64,000 nt of DNA from NCBI RefSeq assembly GCF_026340975.1, contig NZ_JAPEOS010000001.1, positions 248,001 to 312,000 of the forward strand, given 5' to 3'. Under the pieces are notes generated by a model. The model searched no databases, was not told the DNA's origin, and was given only the letters and a program-made list of their open reading frames with translations. The stretch is from Streptomyces sp. NBC_01214 (lineage in GTDB: Bacteria; Actinomycetota; Actinomycetes; Streptomycetales; Streptomycetaceae). Numbering within the stretch: the stretch's first letter is position 1; every line of letters begins with the position of its first letter. The position numbers and the translations under genes were made by a program. Shown piece by piece: positions 34,967-44,149 of this stretch.

Positions 34967-36319
34967 CTACAGGCTGCGCAGCAGGACCGCCGGGGATTCC
35001 ACGCAGTCGGCGACGTAGCGGAGGAACCCGCCCGCCGTGCCGCCGTCGCAGACCCGGTGGTCGAAGGTCAGCGACAGCTGGACGACCTTGCGGACCGCCA
35101 ACTGCCCCTCGTGGACCCACGGCTTGTCGATGATCCGGCCCACGCCCAGCATCGCCGCTTCGGGGTGGTTGATGATCGGCGTGGAGCCGTCGACCCCGAA
35201 CACCCCGTAGTTGTTCAGGGTGAAGGTGCCGCCGGTCAGATCGGCCGGGGCCAGTTTCCCGGCCCGGGCGAGCTCGGTCAGCCGGGCGAACTCCGCCGAC
35301 AGGGACTCCGGGTTGCGGTGCTGCGCGTCCCGGACCACCGGGACCACCAGGCCCCGCTCGGTCTGCGCGGCGAAGCCCAGGTGCACCGACGGGAGCCGGA
35401 CGATCTCCTTGGCCGCGAGGTCCACGGTGGAGTTGAGCTCCGGGTACCGGGCCAGGGCGGCCGTGCAGATCCGGGCCAGCAGCGCGAGCACCGAGATCTT
35501 GGGCCCGCCCACGGCGTTCATCGCGGCCCGGGCGGCCATCAGCTCGGTGGCGTCCGCGTCGACCCAGCACGTGGCGTCCGGGATCTCCCGGCGGCTGCGC
35601 GAGAGCTTCTCGGCGACCGCCCCGCGCACTCCCTTGAGCGGGATCCGCTCGCCCCGTGCCGCCACCGCAGGTGCCGCCGCGGCGACCGGGGCCGGTTCGG
35701 GCGCCCGCAGCGCGGCCAGCGCCGCCTCGACGTCGGCCCGCAGGATCAAGCCCTCGGGCCCCGACCCCGTCAGCGCGCGCAGGTCGACCCCGCCGTCCTT
35801 GGCCAGCTTGCGCACCAGCGGCGAGATCACGGGCACCGGGCCGGCGACAGCCGCCGGAGCAACCGGAACCACCGGAGCGACCGGAGAGACCGGAGCGACC
35901 GGAGCGACCGGAGCCGCGACGACCGGCGCCGACACCGCGGCGGTGACGGGTCGCACCCGTCGCCGACGCGCCGGGCGCGAGTGGTCCTCGCCGTAACCGA
36001 TCAGGGGCCGGGGCACGTTGCCGGCGGCCTCGGCCTCGGCCGCCTGCGCGGCCGGGGCCTGCGGGAGCGACGCCGCCCCCACCGCCACGGTGATCAGCGG
36101 TGCTCCGACGGGCAGTTCCGTGCCCTCCTCCCCGAAACGGGCGGTGACCACACCGCCGTAGGGGCACGGAACCTCCACCATCGCCTTGGCCGTCTCGACC
36201 TCGACCACCGGCTGGTCGATGGCGACGACATCGCCCACCGCGACCAGCCAGCGGACGATCTCGGCCTCGGTCAGGCCCTCCCCGAGATCGGGAAGCTTGA
36301 ATTCCATTACCTGCGGCAT
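34967..36319 (-). CDS. bkdC: Branched-chain 2-oxoacid dehydrogenase E2, copy 2
   Basis: A 450-residue acyltransferase with one lipoyl domain (Lys45 in ETAKAMVEVP), a basic linker, a subunit-binding domain (about residues 153-190, SPLVRKLAKDGGVDLRALTG) and a catalytic domain with His421 and Asp425 in FDHRVCDGG. The linker from about residue 125 is a Val/Ala/Pro repeat. The ATG at 36319 overlaps the E1beta stop as ATGA. The catalytic loop reads HRVCDG where copy 1 has HRLIDG, so the two E2 proteins are clearly diverged and may differ in substrate or induction. Confidence 0.92.
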   Translation of the reverse strand: MPQVMEFKLPDLGEGLTEAEIVRWLVAVGDVVAIDQPVVEVETAKAMVEVPCPYGGVVTARFGEEGTELPVGAPLITVAVGAASLPQAPAAQAAEAEAAGNVPRPLIGYGEDHSRPARRRRVRPVTAAVSAPVVAAPVAPVAPVSPVAPVVPVAPAAVAGPVPVISPLVRKLAKDGGVDLRALTGSGPEGLILRADVEAALAALRAPEPAPVAAAAPAVAARGERIPLKGVRGAVAEKLSRSRREIPDATCWVDADATELMAARAAMNAVGGPKISVLALLARICTAALARYPELNSTVDLAAKEIVRLPSVHLGFAAQTERGLVVPVVRDAQHRNPESLSAEFARLTELARAGKLAPADLTGGTFTLNNYGVFGVDGSTPIINHPEAAMLGVGRIIDKPWVHEGQLAVRKVVQLSLTFDHRVCDGGTAGGFLRYVADCVESPAVLLRSL

Positions 36320-37338
36320 CAGTTCTCCCACTGCAGGCGGGCCACGGTGTCCAGGATCCGGTCCACACCCGGCAGGTGGTGCTTCTCCAGCATCGGCGGC
36401 GGGTAGGGGATGTCGAAGCCCGTCACCCGCAGCACCGGTGCCTCCAGGTGGTGGAAGCACCGCTCGGTGACCCGGGCGGCGATCTCCGCGCCCGGTCCGC
36501 CGAAGCCGCCGGCCTCGTGGACCACCACCGCGCGCCCGGTGCGGCGTACGGACTCCACGACCGTGTCCTCGTCGAAGGGGACCAGCGAGCGCAGGTCCAC
36601 GACCTCCAGGTCCCAGCCCTCCTCGCGCGCCGCCTCGGCCGCCTCCAGGCACACCGGCAGCGAGGGCCCGTAGGTGATCAGGGTCGCGCTCGTGCCGGTC
36701 CGCCGGACCAGTGCCTTCCCGATGCCCGGCACGGCCGCCGGCGCCTCGGGCCGCCAGTCGGCCTTCGACCAGTAGAGCCGCTTCGGCTCCAGGAAGACCA
36801 CCGGGTCGTCGCTCGCGATCGACGCGCGCAGCAGCCCGTACGCGTCCTCGACCGTGGCCGGGGTCACGACGTGCAGGCCGGGCGTGGCCACGTAGTACGC
36901 CTCGGAGGAGTCGCAGTGGTGCTCCACGCCGCCGATCCCGCCGCCGTACGGCACGCGGATGGTGATCGGCAGCGGCATCGCGCCGCGGGTGCGGTTGCGC
37001 ATCTTCGCCACGTGCGAGATCAGCTGCTCGAACGCCGGGTAGGCGAAGGCGTCGAACTGCATCTCCACCACCGGGCGCAGCCCGTACATGGCCATGCCGA
37101 CCGCCGCGCCCAGGATTCCCGCCTCCGCGAGCGGGGTGTCCGTGCAGCGCTCCTCGCCGAACTCCTTCGCGAGCCCGTCCGTGATCCGGAAGACCCCGCC
37201 GAGCGTCCCGACGTCCTCGCCCATCACGTGGACCGTCGGGTCCTCGGCCATCGCGTCGCGCATCGCCCGGGTCAGGGCCTGCGCCATCGTCGCGGGCTTG
37301 GCCCCCGACTTCGCGGACTTCGCCGCCACCGTCGTCAC
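36319..37338 (-). CDS. bkdB: Branched-chain 2-oxoacid dehydrogenase E1 beta, copy 2
   Basis: A 339-residue thiamine-diphosphate subunit nearly collinear with copy 1. Signatures: MGEDVGTLGGVFRITDGLAK, DTPLAEAGILGAAVG, IRVPYGGGIGGVEHHCDSSE, FLEPKRLYW and VDLRSLVPFDEDTVVESVRR. A 10-residue Ala/Lys N-terminal extension is extra. The GTG at 37338 overlaps the E1alpha stop as GTGA, and the stop overlaps the E2 start. The three genes are therefore fully coupled, which favours equal production of complex subunits. Confidence 0.94.
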   Translation of the reverse strand: MTTVAAKSAKSGAKPATMAQALTRAMRDAMAEDPTVHVMGEDVGTLGGVFRITDGLAKEFGEERCTDTPLAEAGILGAAVGMAMYGLRPVVEMQFDAFAYPAFEQLISHVAKMRNRTRGAMPLPITIRVPYGGGIGGVEHHCDSSEAYYVATPGLHVVTPATVEDAYGLLRASIASDDPVVFLEPKRLYWSKADWRPEAPAAVPGIGKALVRRTGTSATLITYGPSLPVCLEAAEAAREEGWDLEVVDLRSLVPFDEDTVVESVRRTGRAVVVHEAGGFGGPGAEIAARVTERCFHHLEAPVLRVTGFDIPYPPPMLEKHHLPGVDRILDTVARLQWEN

Positions 37339-38471
37339 GCCTGGTCCTCTGCTTCCAGCTCTGCGCGCAGCATGGCCGCCTGCTCCCGCAGCCGGTCCGT
37401 CTGCTCCGCGTACACGTGCGCGAACAGGTCCATCGGGTCCACCACCGGGTCCGCGTTCATCCCCTCGCGGAGCGCCGCGGCCATCGCCTCGGCGTCGTCG
37501 CGCACCGCCTGGATCGCCGCTTCGTCGATGATCCCGCGGGCGGTCAGCTCGCGCTCCAGCAGATCGACCGGGTCGTGCGCCTTCCAGGCCTCGACCTCGG
37601 CGTCACCGCGGTAGCGGGTCGCGTCGTCGGCGTTGGTGTGGGCCTCCATCCGGTACGTGACGGCCTCGATCAGGGTCGGACCACCACCGGCCCGGGCCCG
37701 CCGGACCGCCTCGGACAGCACCTCGTGCATGGCGGCGACGTCGTTGCCGTCGACCAGCCGGCCGGGCATCCCGTAGCCCACTGCCTTGTGGGCCAGCGTC
37801 GGGGCGGCGGTCTGCTTGGCGAGCGGGACGGATATCGCGAAGCCGTTGTTCTGCACGAGGAAGACCACCGGGGCCTGCCAGACGGCGGCGAAGTTCAGCG
37901 CCTCGTGGAAGTCGCCCTCGCTGGTGCCGCCGTCGCCGACCATGGCGAGGGCGACGACGTCGTCGCCGCGCAGCCGGGCCGCGTGCGCCAGGCCCACCGC
38001 GTGCGGCAGCTGGGTGGCGAGGGGGGTCGAGAGGGGGGCTATGCGGTGCTCGCGCGGGTCGTACCCGGTGTGCCAGTCGCCGCGCAGCAGGGTCAGGGCC
38101 TGTACGGGGTCCAGTCCGCGCGCCACGGCCGCCAGGGTGTCCCGGTAGCTCGGGAACAGCCAGTCCTGCTCCTCCAGGACCAGTGCGGCCGCGATCTCGC
38201 AGGCCTCCTGGCCGACGGTGGAGGGGTAGACGGCGAGCCGGCCCTGCTTGGTGAGCGCCGTGGCCTGGGCGTTGTAGCGCCGGCCGCGCACCAGCTCGGC
38301 GTAACAGCGGCGCATCAGCTCCGGGTCGAGCCGGTCCGCCGCCTCGGTGCCCAGCACCCGGTAGGGCTCGGGGTCCGGAAGCAGCGGCGCGGCGTCCGTG
38401 CGGGGGCTCCAGGCGGGCGGCTGGGTGGAACGGTGGGACGCACCGGCACCGGGCAGCTCTTGGACCGTCAT
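37335..38471 (-). CDS. bkdA: Branched-chain 2-oxoacid dehydrogenase E1 alpha, copy 2
   Basis: A 378-residue E1alpha. The ThDP motif is VGDGGTSEGDFHEALNFAAV then FLVQNNGFAIS, and the loop YRMEAHTNADDATRYRG is conserved. It lacks the long basic N terminus of copy 1. The ATG at 38471 lies 11 bases after GAGGAGG and is preferred over the GTG at 38483, which touches the ribosome site. A TTGCGC / TAGGTG promoter pair can be drawn on its strand, with a PaaR-like palindrome (38535-38548) in the spacer. The divergent Lrp/AsnC gene is the expected bkd regulator. Confidence 0.93.
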   Translation of the reverse strand: MTVQELPGAGASHRSTQPPAWSPRTDAAPLLPDPEPYRVLGTEAADRLDPELMRRCYAELVRGRRYNAQATALTKQGRLAVYPSTVGQEACEIAAALVLEEQDWLFPSYRDTLAAVARGLDPVQALTLLRGDWHTGYDPREHRIAPLSTPLATQLPHAVGLAHAARLRGDDVVALAMVGDGGTSEGDFHEALNFAAVWQAPVVFLVQNNGFAISVPLAKQTAAPTLAHKAVGYGMPGRLVDGNDVAAMHEVLSEAVRRARAGGGPTLIEAVTYRMEAHTNADDATRYRGDAEVEAWKAHDPVDLLERELTARGIIDEAAIQAVRDDAEAMAAALREGMNADPVVDPMDLFAHVYAEQTDRLREQAAMLRAELEAEDQA

Positions 38472-38534
38472 GGCGGCGTACACCTCCTCGTGGGAAGCGG
38501 GCAGGGGGTGCCCCGGGTGTGAGGCCCCTCACCT

Positions 38535-38548
38535 ACCGATTGTTCGGT
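38535..38548. promoter_or_regulatory. PaaR-like operator in the bkd copy 2 / Lrp promoter
   Basis: ACCGATTGTTCGGT differs by one base from ACCGATCGTTCGGT at 41491-41504 in the paa promoter. It sits between plausible -35 and -10 elements of the bkdA copy 2 promoter. Confidence 0.6.
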
Positions 38549-38649
38549 TGTCTGCGCAATTTGGCTACAGGCGGCTCCAGGCTGTGGACAAACGGGCGCC
38601 GGGGCCCTGGGATGGATGCAGGACGTCCAGGAGAGGGAGGCATCGGGCA

Positions 38650-39219
38650 ATGCCGGATGAACAAATGGCCGGAACGGGTCCGGCACCTGCTGCGCCGGGA
38701 GGCGCCCCGGGAGCCACTTCGGGCCCGCCCGTCGCACCCCGCCCCCTGGATCCGATCGACCGGTCGATCATGCGGCTGCTCCAGGCGGACGGCCGCGCGT
38801 CGATACGGTCGGTGGCGGAGCAGGTGCACGTCTCGCGGGCGAACGCCTACGCCCGGATCAACCGGCTCATCGACGACGGGGTGATCCGCGGGTTCACGGC
38901 CCGCGTCAACCACGAACGCGCGGGTCAGGGCGCGTCCGCCTACATCACCTTGAAGATCGTCCAGAACTCCTGGCGCACGGTCCGCGAGCAGCTGCGCGAG
39001 CTCCCGGGCGCCGCGCACATCGCGCTGGTCAGCGGCGATTTCGACGTCCTGCTGCTGGTGCACACCCCGGACAACCGGACCCTGCGCGAGCTGGTCCTGA
39101 CCCGGCTCCAGGCCATCCCCGAGGTCCTCTCGACGCGCACCCTGCTGGTGTTCGAGGAAACGGATCTCCTGGACACCGGCCCGGGCCCGGCGGCCGGACC
39201 GACGATCTCAGAGGAGTAG
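38650..39219 (+). CDS. bkdR: Lrp/AsnC-family regulator, probable BkdR
   Basis: A 189-residue regulator. After a 33-residue Pro/Gly-rich lead, the Lrp helix-turn-helix reads LDPIDRSIMRLLQADGRASI then VAEQVHVSRANAYARINRL (about residues 33-77). The C-terminal RAM domain (about 95-175) has the LVSGDFDVLLLVHTPD strand. It is divergent from bkd copy 2, the usual place for BkdR, which senses branched-chain amino acids or their oxoacids. The ATG at 38650 has GGGAGG nine bases upstream. The upstream region also holds the PaaR-like palindrome, so two regulators may meet here. Confidence 0.9.
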   Translation: MPDEQMAGTGPAPAAPGGAPGATSGPPVAPRPLDPIDRSIMRLLQADGRASIRSVAEQVHVSRANAYARINRLIDDGVIRGFTARVNHERAGQGASAYITLKIVQNSWRTVREQLRELPGAAHIALVSGDFDVLLLVHTPDNRTLRELVLTRLQAIPEVLSTRTLLVFEETDLLDTGPGPAAGPTISEE

Positions 39220-39258
39220 GCCCCGACCGGCGGCCGGGAAGCCCTGCCCGCGCCTTGC

Positions 39259-39284
39259 CCGCGCCCCGGCCGGCCGGGGCGCGG
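39259..39284. terminator. Perfect 26-bp palindrome between convergent genes
   Basis: A GC-only palindrome centred at 39271/39272 lies between the Lrp stop and the TetR stop. The placement fits a bidirectional terminator. Confidence 0.65.
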
Positions 39285-39285
39285 C

Positions 39286-39888
39286 TCAGGCGGTCGGCGG
39301 GTGCGGGGTGGTGCGGAGGCCGTCGAAGGCGAGGTGGACCACGGCGTCGGCGAGTTGGGCGTGACCGGCACCGGGGTGCGGGCGGTACCACTCGACCAGG
39401 GAGTTGACCATGCCGAAGAGGAGCCGGGTGGCGAGGCGTATGTCCACGTCGGCCCGCAGGTCGCCCTCCGCCGCGGCGGCCCCCAGCAGGTCAGCGACCT
39501 GGTGGTCGAACTCGCGGCGGCGTTCCAGCGCCCAGCGCTCGGTGCGGGTGTTGCCGCGGACGCGCAGCAGCAGCGTCACGTACGGCAGCTCGCCGACCAG
39601 CACCTCGACCGTGCGGCGCGTGACGTACTCGACGCGCTCGACCGCCCGACCGCGTACGGCGCCCGGCTCCTCCAGGATCCCGAAGAGCCCGTCGAGGGCG
39701 CGGCTCACGGCCCGCCGCAGCAGCTCTTCCTTGCCCGCGACGTGGTGGTAGATCGAGGACTTCGAGATGCCCGCGGCCTTGGAGAGGTGCTCCATCGAGG
39801 TGCCGTCGTAGCCGCGCTCGTTGAAGACCTGGACGGCGACCGACAGCAGTGTCTCGGGGGTGTAGGTGTCCCGCTTGGCCGTCGTCAC
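39286..39888 (-). CDS. paaR: TetR-family regulator, probable PaaR
   Basis: A 200-residue TetR protein. The helix-turn-helix spans about residues 10-55 (LLSVAVQVFNERGYDGTSME, then LSKAAGISKSSIYHHVAGKE). The C-terminal domain is the TetR_C type of phenylacetate-linked PaaR proteins, which are released from DNA by phenylacetyl-CoA. The GTG start overlaps the stop of the 3-hydroxyacyl-CoA dehydrogenase gene as GTGA, so it is the second gene of that operon. The shared 17-bp operator in both nearby paa promoters is its likely target, including its own operon. Confidence 0.85.
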   Translation of the reverse strand: MTTAKRDTYTPETLLSVAVQVFNERGYDGTSMEHLSKAAGISKSSIYHHVAGKEELLRRAVSRALDGLFGILEEPGAVRGRAVERVEYVTRRTVEVLVGELPYVTLLLRVRGNTRTERWALERRREFDHQVADLLGAAAAEGDLRADVDIRLATRLLFGMVNSLVEWYRPHPGAGHAQLADAVVHLAFDGLRTTPHPPTA

Positions 39889-41435
39889 TCGTTCTCCCCC
39901 GTGTCGTCCTGGTCGCCCTCGTCGTCGCCGGCCCCGTCGCCGTCCCCGTCCTCGTAGCCCAGTTTGAACAGGGCGAGGGAGGGGGCGTAGCGGCCGCCGG
40001 GGACGCGTTCGTCGAGGTGATGCAGCAGGTCGTAGGCCCAGTCGCGGCCGATCCGGTCGTGCCATTCGGCCGGACCCAGCGGGTAGTTGACGCCCAGTCG
40101 CATCGCCGTGTCGATGTCCTCGGCGGAAGCGACCCCCCGGGCGACCGCGTCGGCCGTCAGGTCGATCAGCATCGCGACGGTCCGCGCGACGATCATGCCG
40201 GGGACGTCGCCGATCACGGAGACCTGCTTGCCCAGCTTCTGGAAGAGGCCGATCGCCTCGGCGAGGGTCCGCTCGCTGGTGTCCGCGCTCGCGGAGAGCG
40301 CGATCCGGGTGGCGCCCCGGTAGTCGAGGGCGAGGTCGAAGTAGACGACGTCCGCGAACTCCACCGAGGTCTTGCCGTCCGCGAGGACCAGCTGGCCCTC
40401 GCCGGGGAGCTGGATGTACGGGCCGCCCTGGCCGGTGGCCGCGACCGCGACCCCGGCCTCCTCCAGCAGGTCCACCAGGTCGGCGGCGGGGCCGAGGTCA
40501 CCGACGACGGTGACCTTCGCCGGGGCCTCCTCGGGCGCGGCGGTGTGCGGGAGCGCGGGCTCGGCGTCCGGGCCGTACGGGTACCAGCCGTGTCCGGACT
40601 TGCGGCCGAGGCGGCCCGACTGGACGAGGCGGCGCTGGGCGAGGGAGGGGGTGAACTTCGGGCTGCGGAAGAAGGACTCCCACACCGAGCGGGTCACGGC
40701 TTCGTTGACGTCCTGGCCGATCAGGTCGGTCAGCTGGAAGGGGCCCATCTTGAAGCCGCCGCTCTCGCGGAGCACTGCGTCGATGGTGGCCGGGTCGGCG
40801 CCGCGCTCCTCGTACACCGCGAAGGCCTCGGCGTAGAAGGGGCGGGCGATCCGGTTGACGATGAAGCCGGGGGTGTCGGCGCAGCGGACCGGCGTCTTCC
40901 CCCAGCCGAGGACGGTGCGGTACGCGCGCTCAGCGGCGGCCGGGTCGGTGGCGAAACCGCTGACCACCTCGACGAGCGGGAGCAGCGGGGCCGGGTTGAA
41001 GAAGTGCAGGCCGAGGAAGCGGCCGGGGTGCGCGAGCCCTGCGCCGAGCTCGGTGACCGAGAGGGAGGAGGTGTTGGTGGCCAGCAGCGCGTCCGGTGCG
41101 ACCACCTCTTCGAGGGCGGCGAACAGCGTCTGCTTCACGGTGACGTTCTCGACCACCGCCTCGATGACGAGGGCGGCCCCGGCGAGGTCCGCGAGGTCGC
41201 CGGCCGATGCGATCCGGCCGATCGCTTCCTCGGCCTCGGCGCGGTCGAGGCGGCCCTTGGCGGCCATCCGGTCGACCCGGTCCTGGACGAAACCGACGCC
41301 GTCGGCGGCGAGCGCGGCGTTGATGTCGTAGATCAGCACGCGGTGACCTGCGAGAAGGGCGACCTGGGCGATGCCCTGTCCCATGGTGCCGGCGCCGACG
41401 ACCGCCACAGTGCGGGACCGCTCGATTGCTGTCAT
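39885..41435 (-). CDS. paaH: 3-hydroxyacyl-CoA dehydrogenase, PaaH type
   Basis: A 516-residue NAD-dependent dehydrogenase for the beta-oxidation-like end of phenylacetate breakdown (3-hydroxyadipyl-CoA to 3-oxoadipyl-CoA). The N-terminal Rossmann motif is VAVVGAGTMGQGIAQVALLA (about residues 10-29), the catalytic stretch is LGLHFFNPAPLLPLVEVV, and two helical C-terminal 3HCDH domains follow (about 190-285 and 390-490). An acidic tail (DGDGDGAGDDEGDQDDTGEN) closes the protein and is unusual. It is coupled to the TetR gene and divergent from paaN over the shared operator. Confidence 0.9.
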   Translation of the reverse strand: MTAIERSRTVAVVGAGTMGQGIAQVALLAGHRVLIYDINAALAADGVGFVQDRVDRMAAKGRLDRAEAEEAIGRIASAGDLADLAGAALVIEAVVENVTVKQTLFAALEEVVAPDALLATNTSSLSVTELGAGLAHPGRFLGLHFFNPAPLLPLVEVVSGFATDPAAAERAYRTVLGWGKTPVRCADTPGFIVNRIARPFYAEAFAVYEERGADPATIDAVLRESGGFKMGPFQLTDLIGQDVNEAVTRSVWESFFRSPKFTPSLAQRRLVQSGRLGRKSGHGWYPYGPDAEPALPHTAAPEEAPAKVTVVGDLGPAADLVDLLEEAGVAVAATGQGGPYIQLPGEGQLVLADGKTSVEFADVVYFDLALDYRGATRIALSASADTSERTLAEAIGLFQKLGKQVSVIGDVPGMIVARTVAMLIDLTADAVARGVASAEDIDTAMRLGVNYPLGPAEWHDRIGRDWAYDLLHHLDERVPGGRYAPSLALFKLGYEDGDGDGAGDDEGDQDDTGENE

Positions 41436-41487
41436 GCCCTGATCCTCCCGCACACACTTGTCCACAGGTCCGCCGGGCCCTCTTGTC

Positions 41488-41504
41488 CCGACCGATCGTT
41501 CGGT
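41488..41504. promoter_or_regulatory. PaaR-type operator in the paaH-paaN divergent promoter
   Basis: CCGACCGATCGTTCGGT. Its exact reverse complement occurs at 46170-46186 in the paaA promoter. A TACTCT-like -10 for paaN starts two bases downstream. Confidence 0.8.
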
Positions 41505-41559
41505 TACTCTAACTCCAGTCTGCTCTCCTTCGCCCGGCTCAACGAGGAGTTGGTCCCTG

Positions 41560-43257
41560 ATGGCCGCCGAGCTCACCGTCCCCCAGCTGTCCGCCAAGCA
41601 CCGGCCCACCCTGGACCAGGCCCTGTCGGCGATCCGCAGCCGCGCCTACTGGTCCCCGCATCCCGAACACCCCAAGGCGTACGGCGAGACCGCGCCCGCC
41701 GACGGGCTCGCCGCCTTCGAGGCCCTGCGCGGCACGCGGCTGGACCTGGGCCAGCCCGGCACCGACGGCTGGACGGGCGCCGAGGTGTCCCCGTTCGGCC
41801 CGGAGCTGGGCGTCGAGTACCCCCACGTGGACCCGGACGTGCTGCTGCCCGCGATGAAGGCCGGCATGGGTGCCTGGCGCGACGCGGGACCCGAGGCGCG
41901 CGCCCTGGTCTGCATCGAGATCCTGTCCCGCATCTCCGCCCGGACCCACGAGTTCGCGCACGCGGTCATGCACACCAGCGGCCAGGCCTTCATGATGGCG
42001 TTCCAGGCCGGCGGCCCGCACGCGCAGGACCGTGGCCTGGAGGCCGTGGCCTACGCGTACGAGGAGCAGACCCGGGTCCCGGGCCAGGCCGACTGGTCGA
42101 AGCCGCAGGGCAAGAAGGACCCGCTGGAGCTCGGCAAGACCTTCACCGCCGTCCCGCGCGGCATCGCCCTCATGATCGGCTGCAACACCTTCCCGACCTG
42201 GAACGGCTACCCCGGCCTGTTCGCCTCCCTCGCCACCGGCAACGCGGTGCTGGTCAAGCCGCACCCGCGGGCCGTGCTGCCGCTCGCGCTGACCGTCCAG
42301 GTCGCGCGGGAGGTCCTGGCCGAGGCGGGCTTCGACCCGAACCTGGTGGCGCTCGCGGTCGAGCGCCCGGGCGAGGGCATCGCCAAGACCCTCGCGGTCC
42401 GCCCCGAGATCAAGCTGATCGACTACACCGGGTCCACGGAGTTCGGCGACTGGCTGGAGACCCACGCCCGCCAGGCGCAGGTCTACACGGAGAAGGCCGG
42501 CGTCAACACCGTCGTCCTGGACTCCACCGACAACTACAAGGGCATGCTGTCGAACCTGGCGTTCTCGCTCTCCCTGTACAGCGGCCAGATGTGCACCACC
42601 CCGCAGAACCTGCTGATCCCGCGCGACGGCATCGCGACGGACGCCGGCCACAAGGGCTACGACGAGGTCGTCGCCGACCTCGCCGCCTCGGTCGGCGGCC
42701 TGCTGGGTGACGACGCCCGGGCCAACGCGCTGCTCGGCGCGCTGGTCAACCCGGACGTCAAGACGCGGCTGGAGGCCGCGGCCGCCCTGGGCGAGGTCGC
42801 GCTGGCCTCCCGGGAGGTAGTGAACCCCGAGTTCCCGGACGCGGTGGTCCGCACCCCCGTCATGGTCAAGCTGGACGCCGCACGTAAATATTGGGATGTG
42901 GCGGACCCGGAGGCGCCGTACCTCTCCGAGTGCTTCGGCCCGGTCTCCTTCGCGGTGGCCGTGGACACCACCGCCGACGCCCTCGACCTGCTGCGCCGCA
43001 CGGTGCGGGAGAAGGGCGCCATGACGGTGGGCGCGTACACCACGTCCCCCGACACCGAGCGGGCCATCGAGGAGGTCTGCCTGGAGGAGTCCGCGCAGCT
43101 CTCCCTGAACCTGACCGGTGGGGTGTTCGTCAACCAGACCGCCGCGTTCTCGGACTTCCACGGCTCCGGCGGCAACCCGGCGGCCAACGCGGCCCTGTGC
43201 GACGGCGCCTTCGTCGCGAACCGCTTCCGGGTGGTGGAGGTCCGCCGCCAGGCGTAA
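41560..43257 (+). CDS. paaN: Phenylacetate degradation protein PaaN
   Basis: A 565-residue aldehyde-dehydrogenase-fold protein of the PaaN family. It carries an ALDH cofactor region (GCNTFPTWNGYPGLFASLAT, about residues 207-226, and LIDYTGSTEFGDWL, about 286-299) and a Cys in the YSGQMCTTPQN segment at the ALDH nucleophile position. PaaN proteins act on ring-opened phenylacetate intermediates and are often named ring-opening enzymes, although the E. coli enzyme PaaZ is distinct. Start at the ATG at 41560 with CGAGGAG. An unusually AT-rich codon run (CGT AAA TAT TGG GAT) occurs near 42885. Divergent from paaH. Confidence 0.9.
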   Translation: MAAELTVPQLSAKHRPTLDQALSAIRSRAYWSPHPEHPKAYGETAPADGLAAFEALRGTRLDLGQPGTDGWTGAEVSPFGPELGVEYPHVDPDVLLPAMKAGMGAWRDAGPEARALVCIEILSRISARTHEFAHAVMHTSGQAFMMAFQAGGPHAQDRGLEAVAYAYEEQTRVPGQADWSKPQGKKDPLELGKTFTAVPRGIALMIGCNTFPTWNGYPGLFASLATGNAVLVKPHPRAVLPLALTVQVAREVLAEAGFDPNLVALAVERPGEGIAKTLAVRPEIKLIDYTGSTEFGDWLETHARQAQVYTEKAGVNTVVLDSTDNYKGMLSNLAFSLSLYSGQMCTTPQNLLIPRDGIATDAGHKGYDEVVADLAASVGGLLGDDARANALLGALVNPDVKTRLEAAAALGEVALASREVVNPEFPDAVVRTPVMVKLDAARKYWDVADPEAPYLSECFGPVSFAVAVDTTADALDLLRRTVREKGAMTVGAYTTSPDTERAIEEVCLEESAQLSLNLTGGVFVNQTAAFSDFHGSGGNPAANAALCDGAFVANRFRVVEVRRQA

Positions 43258-43334
43258 CCCCCGCTCAGGCCCTGGGCGCCTCCTCCCCGAAGGTCCGGGC
43301 GCAGGCGCCCGTCCGGACCGTCCTGCGCAGGGGC

Positions 43335-44096
43335 CTAGGAGTCCTCGCCGCCCTGTTCGTGGGCCGGGGGGCCGCCCCAGTGGAAGAGGGTCATGGCCAC
43401 GCTGGTGGCGAGGTTGTAGCTGGAGACCTGGGGGCGCATCGGCAGGGAGACGAGGTGGTCCGCCCGGGCGCGCAGCTCCGGTGAGATCCCGTGCCGCTCC
43501 GAGCCGAAGGCGAGCAGGGCATCGTCCGGGAGGGTGAGGGCGCGGATGTCCGCGCCCTCCGGGTCGAGCGCGTAGAGCGGCCCGGGCGGCAGCTCGTCCA
43601 GTGCGAGGCGCTCGACGGTGGTGGCGTAGTGCAGCCCGGCCCCCGCCCGGACCACGTTCGGGTGCCAGGGGTCCAGGTCGCCGCGGGTGACGACACCGGT
43701 GGCGCCGAAGCCGGCGGCGAGCCGGACGACGGCTCCGACGTTGCCCAGGTTGCGGGGGTTGTCGAGGACGACGACCGGCGCCGGCCGTGGCATCCGCCCC
43801 AGCCCCGCGAGGCCGGCGGCCCGGTCGGGCCGTACCGCGAGGGCCGCGACCCCCGTGGGGTGCACGCGCGGCAGCACCTCCTTGAGCGCGGCCCGCCGCA
43901 CCAGCCGCACCACGGCGGCCTCGACGTCCGGAGCCAGCTCACGGGCCAGCGCCCGTACGGCGCCGGGGTCCTCGGCGATGACCATCCGCACATCGGCCCC
44001 GAACCGCAGGGCGTGCTTCAGCGCGTGAAACCCGTCGAGCAGCACGAGGTCCCCGGCCTGCTCGGCCTCCCGCCATTCCCGCACCGTGTCGTCCAT
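43335..44096 (-). CDS. TrmH-family (SPOUT) RNA methyltransferase
   Basis: A 253-residue SPOUT methyltransferase. The three family motifs are present: LDNPRNLGNVGAVVRLAAGF (motif 1, about residues 131-150), LLAFGSERHGIS (motif 2) and LPMRPQVSSYNLATSVAMTL (motif 3, the knotted AdoMet site). The N-terminal half is a degenerate substrate-binding domain. It would 2'-O-methylate a ribose in tRNA or rRNA. The target is not clear. It lies between paa operons without obvious link to them, with an imperfect hairpin (43292-43319) between it and paaN. Confidence 0.88.
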   Translation of the reverse strand: MDDTVREWREAEQAGDLVLLDGFHALKHALRFGADVRMVIAEDPGAVRALARELAPDVEAAVVRLVRRAALKEVLPRVHPTGVAALAVRPDRAAGLAGLGRMPRPAPVVVLDNPRNLGNVGAVVRLAAGFGATGVVTRGDLDPWHPNVVRAGAGLHYATTVERLALDELPPGPLYALDPEGADIRALTLPDDALLAFGSERHGISPELRARADHLVSLPMRPQVSSYNLATSVAMTLFHWGGPPAHEQGGEDS

Positions 44097-44149
44097 ACCC
44101 CGACCCTAAGGTCCGCGCGAGCCTGCTCCGCGATGCTCCAGGGCAAATC

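Noticed and set aside
43292..43319. Strong terminator between paaN and the TrmH gene
   Set aside because: Outer arms pair for only 7 bases before a bulge. I mention it with the TrmH gene but do not list it as a feature.
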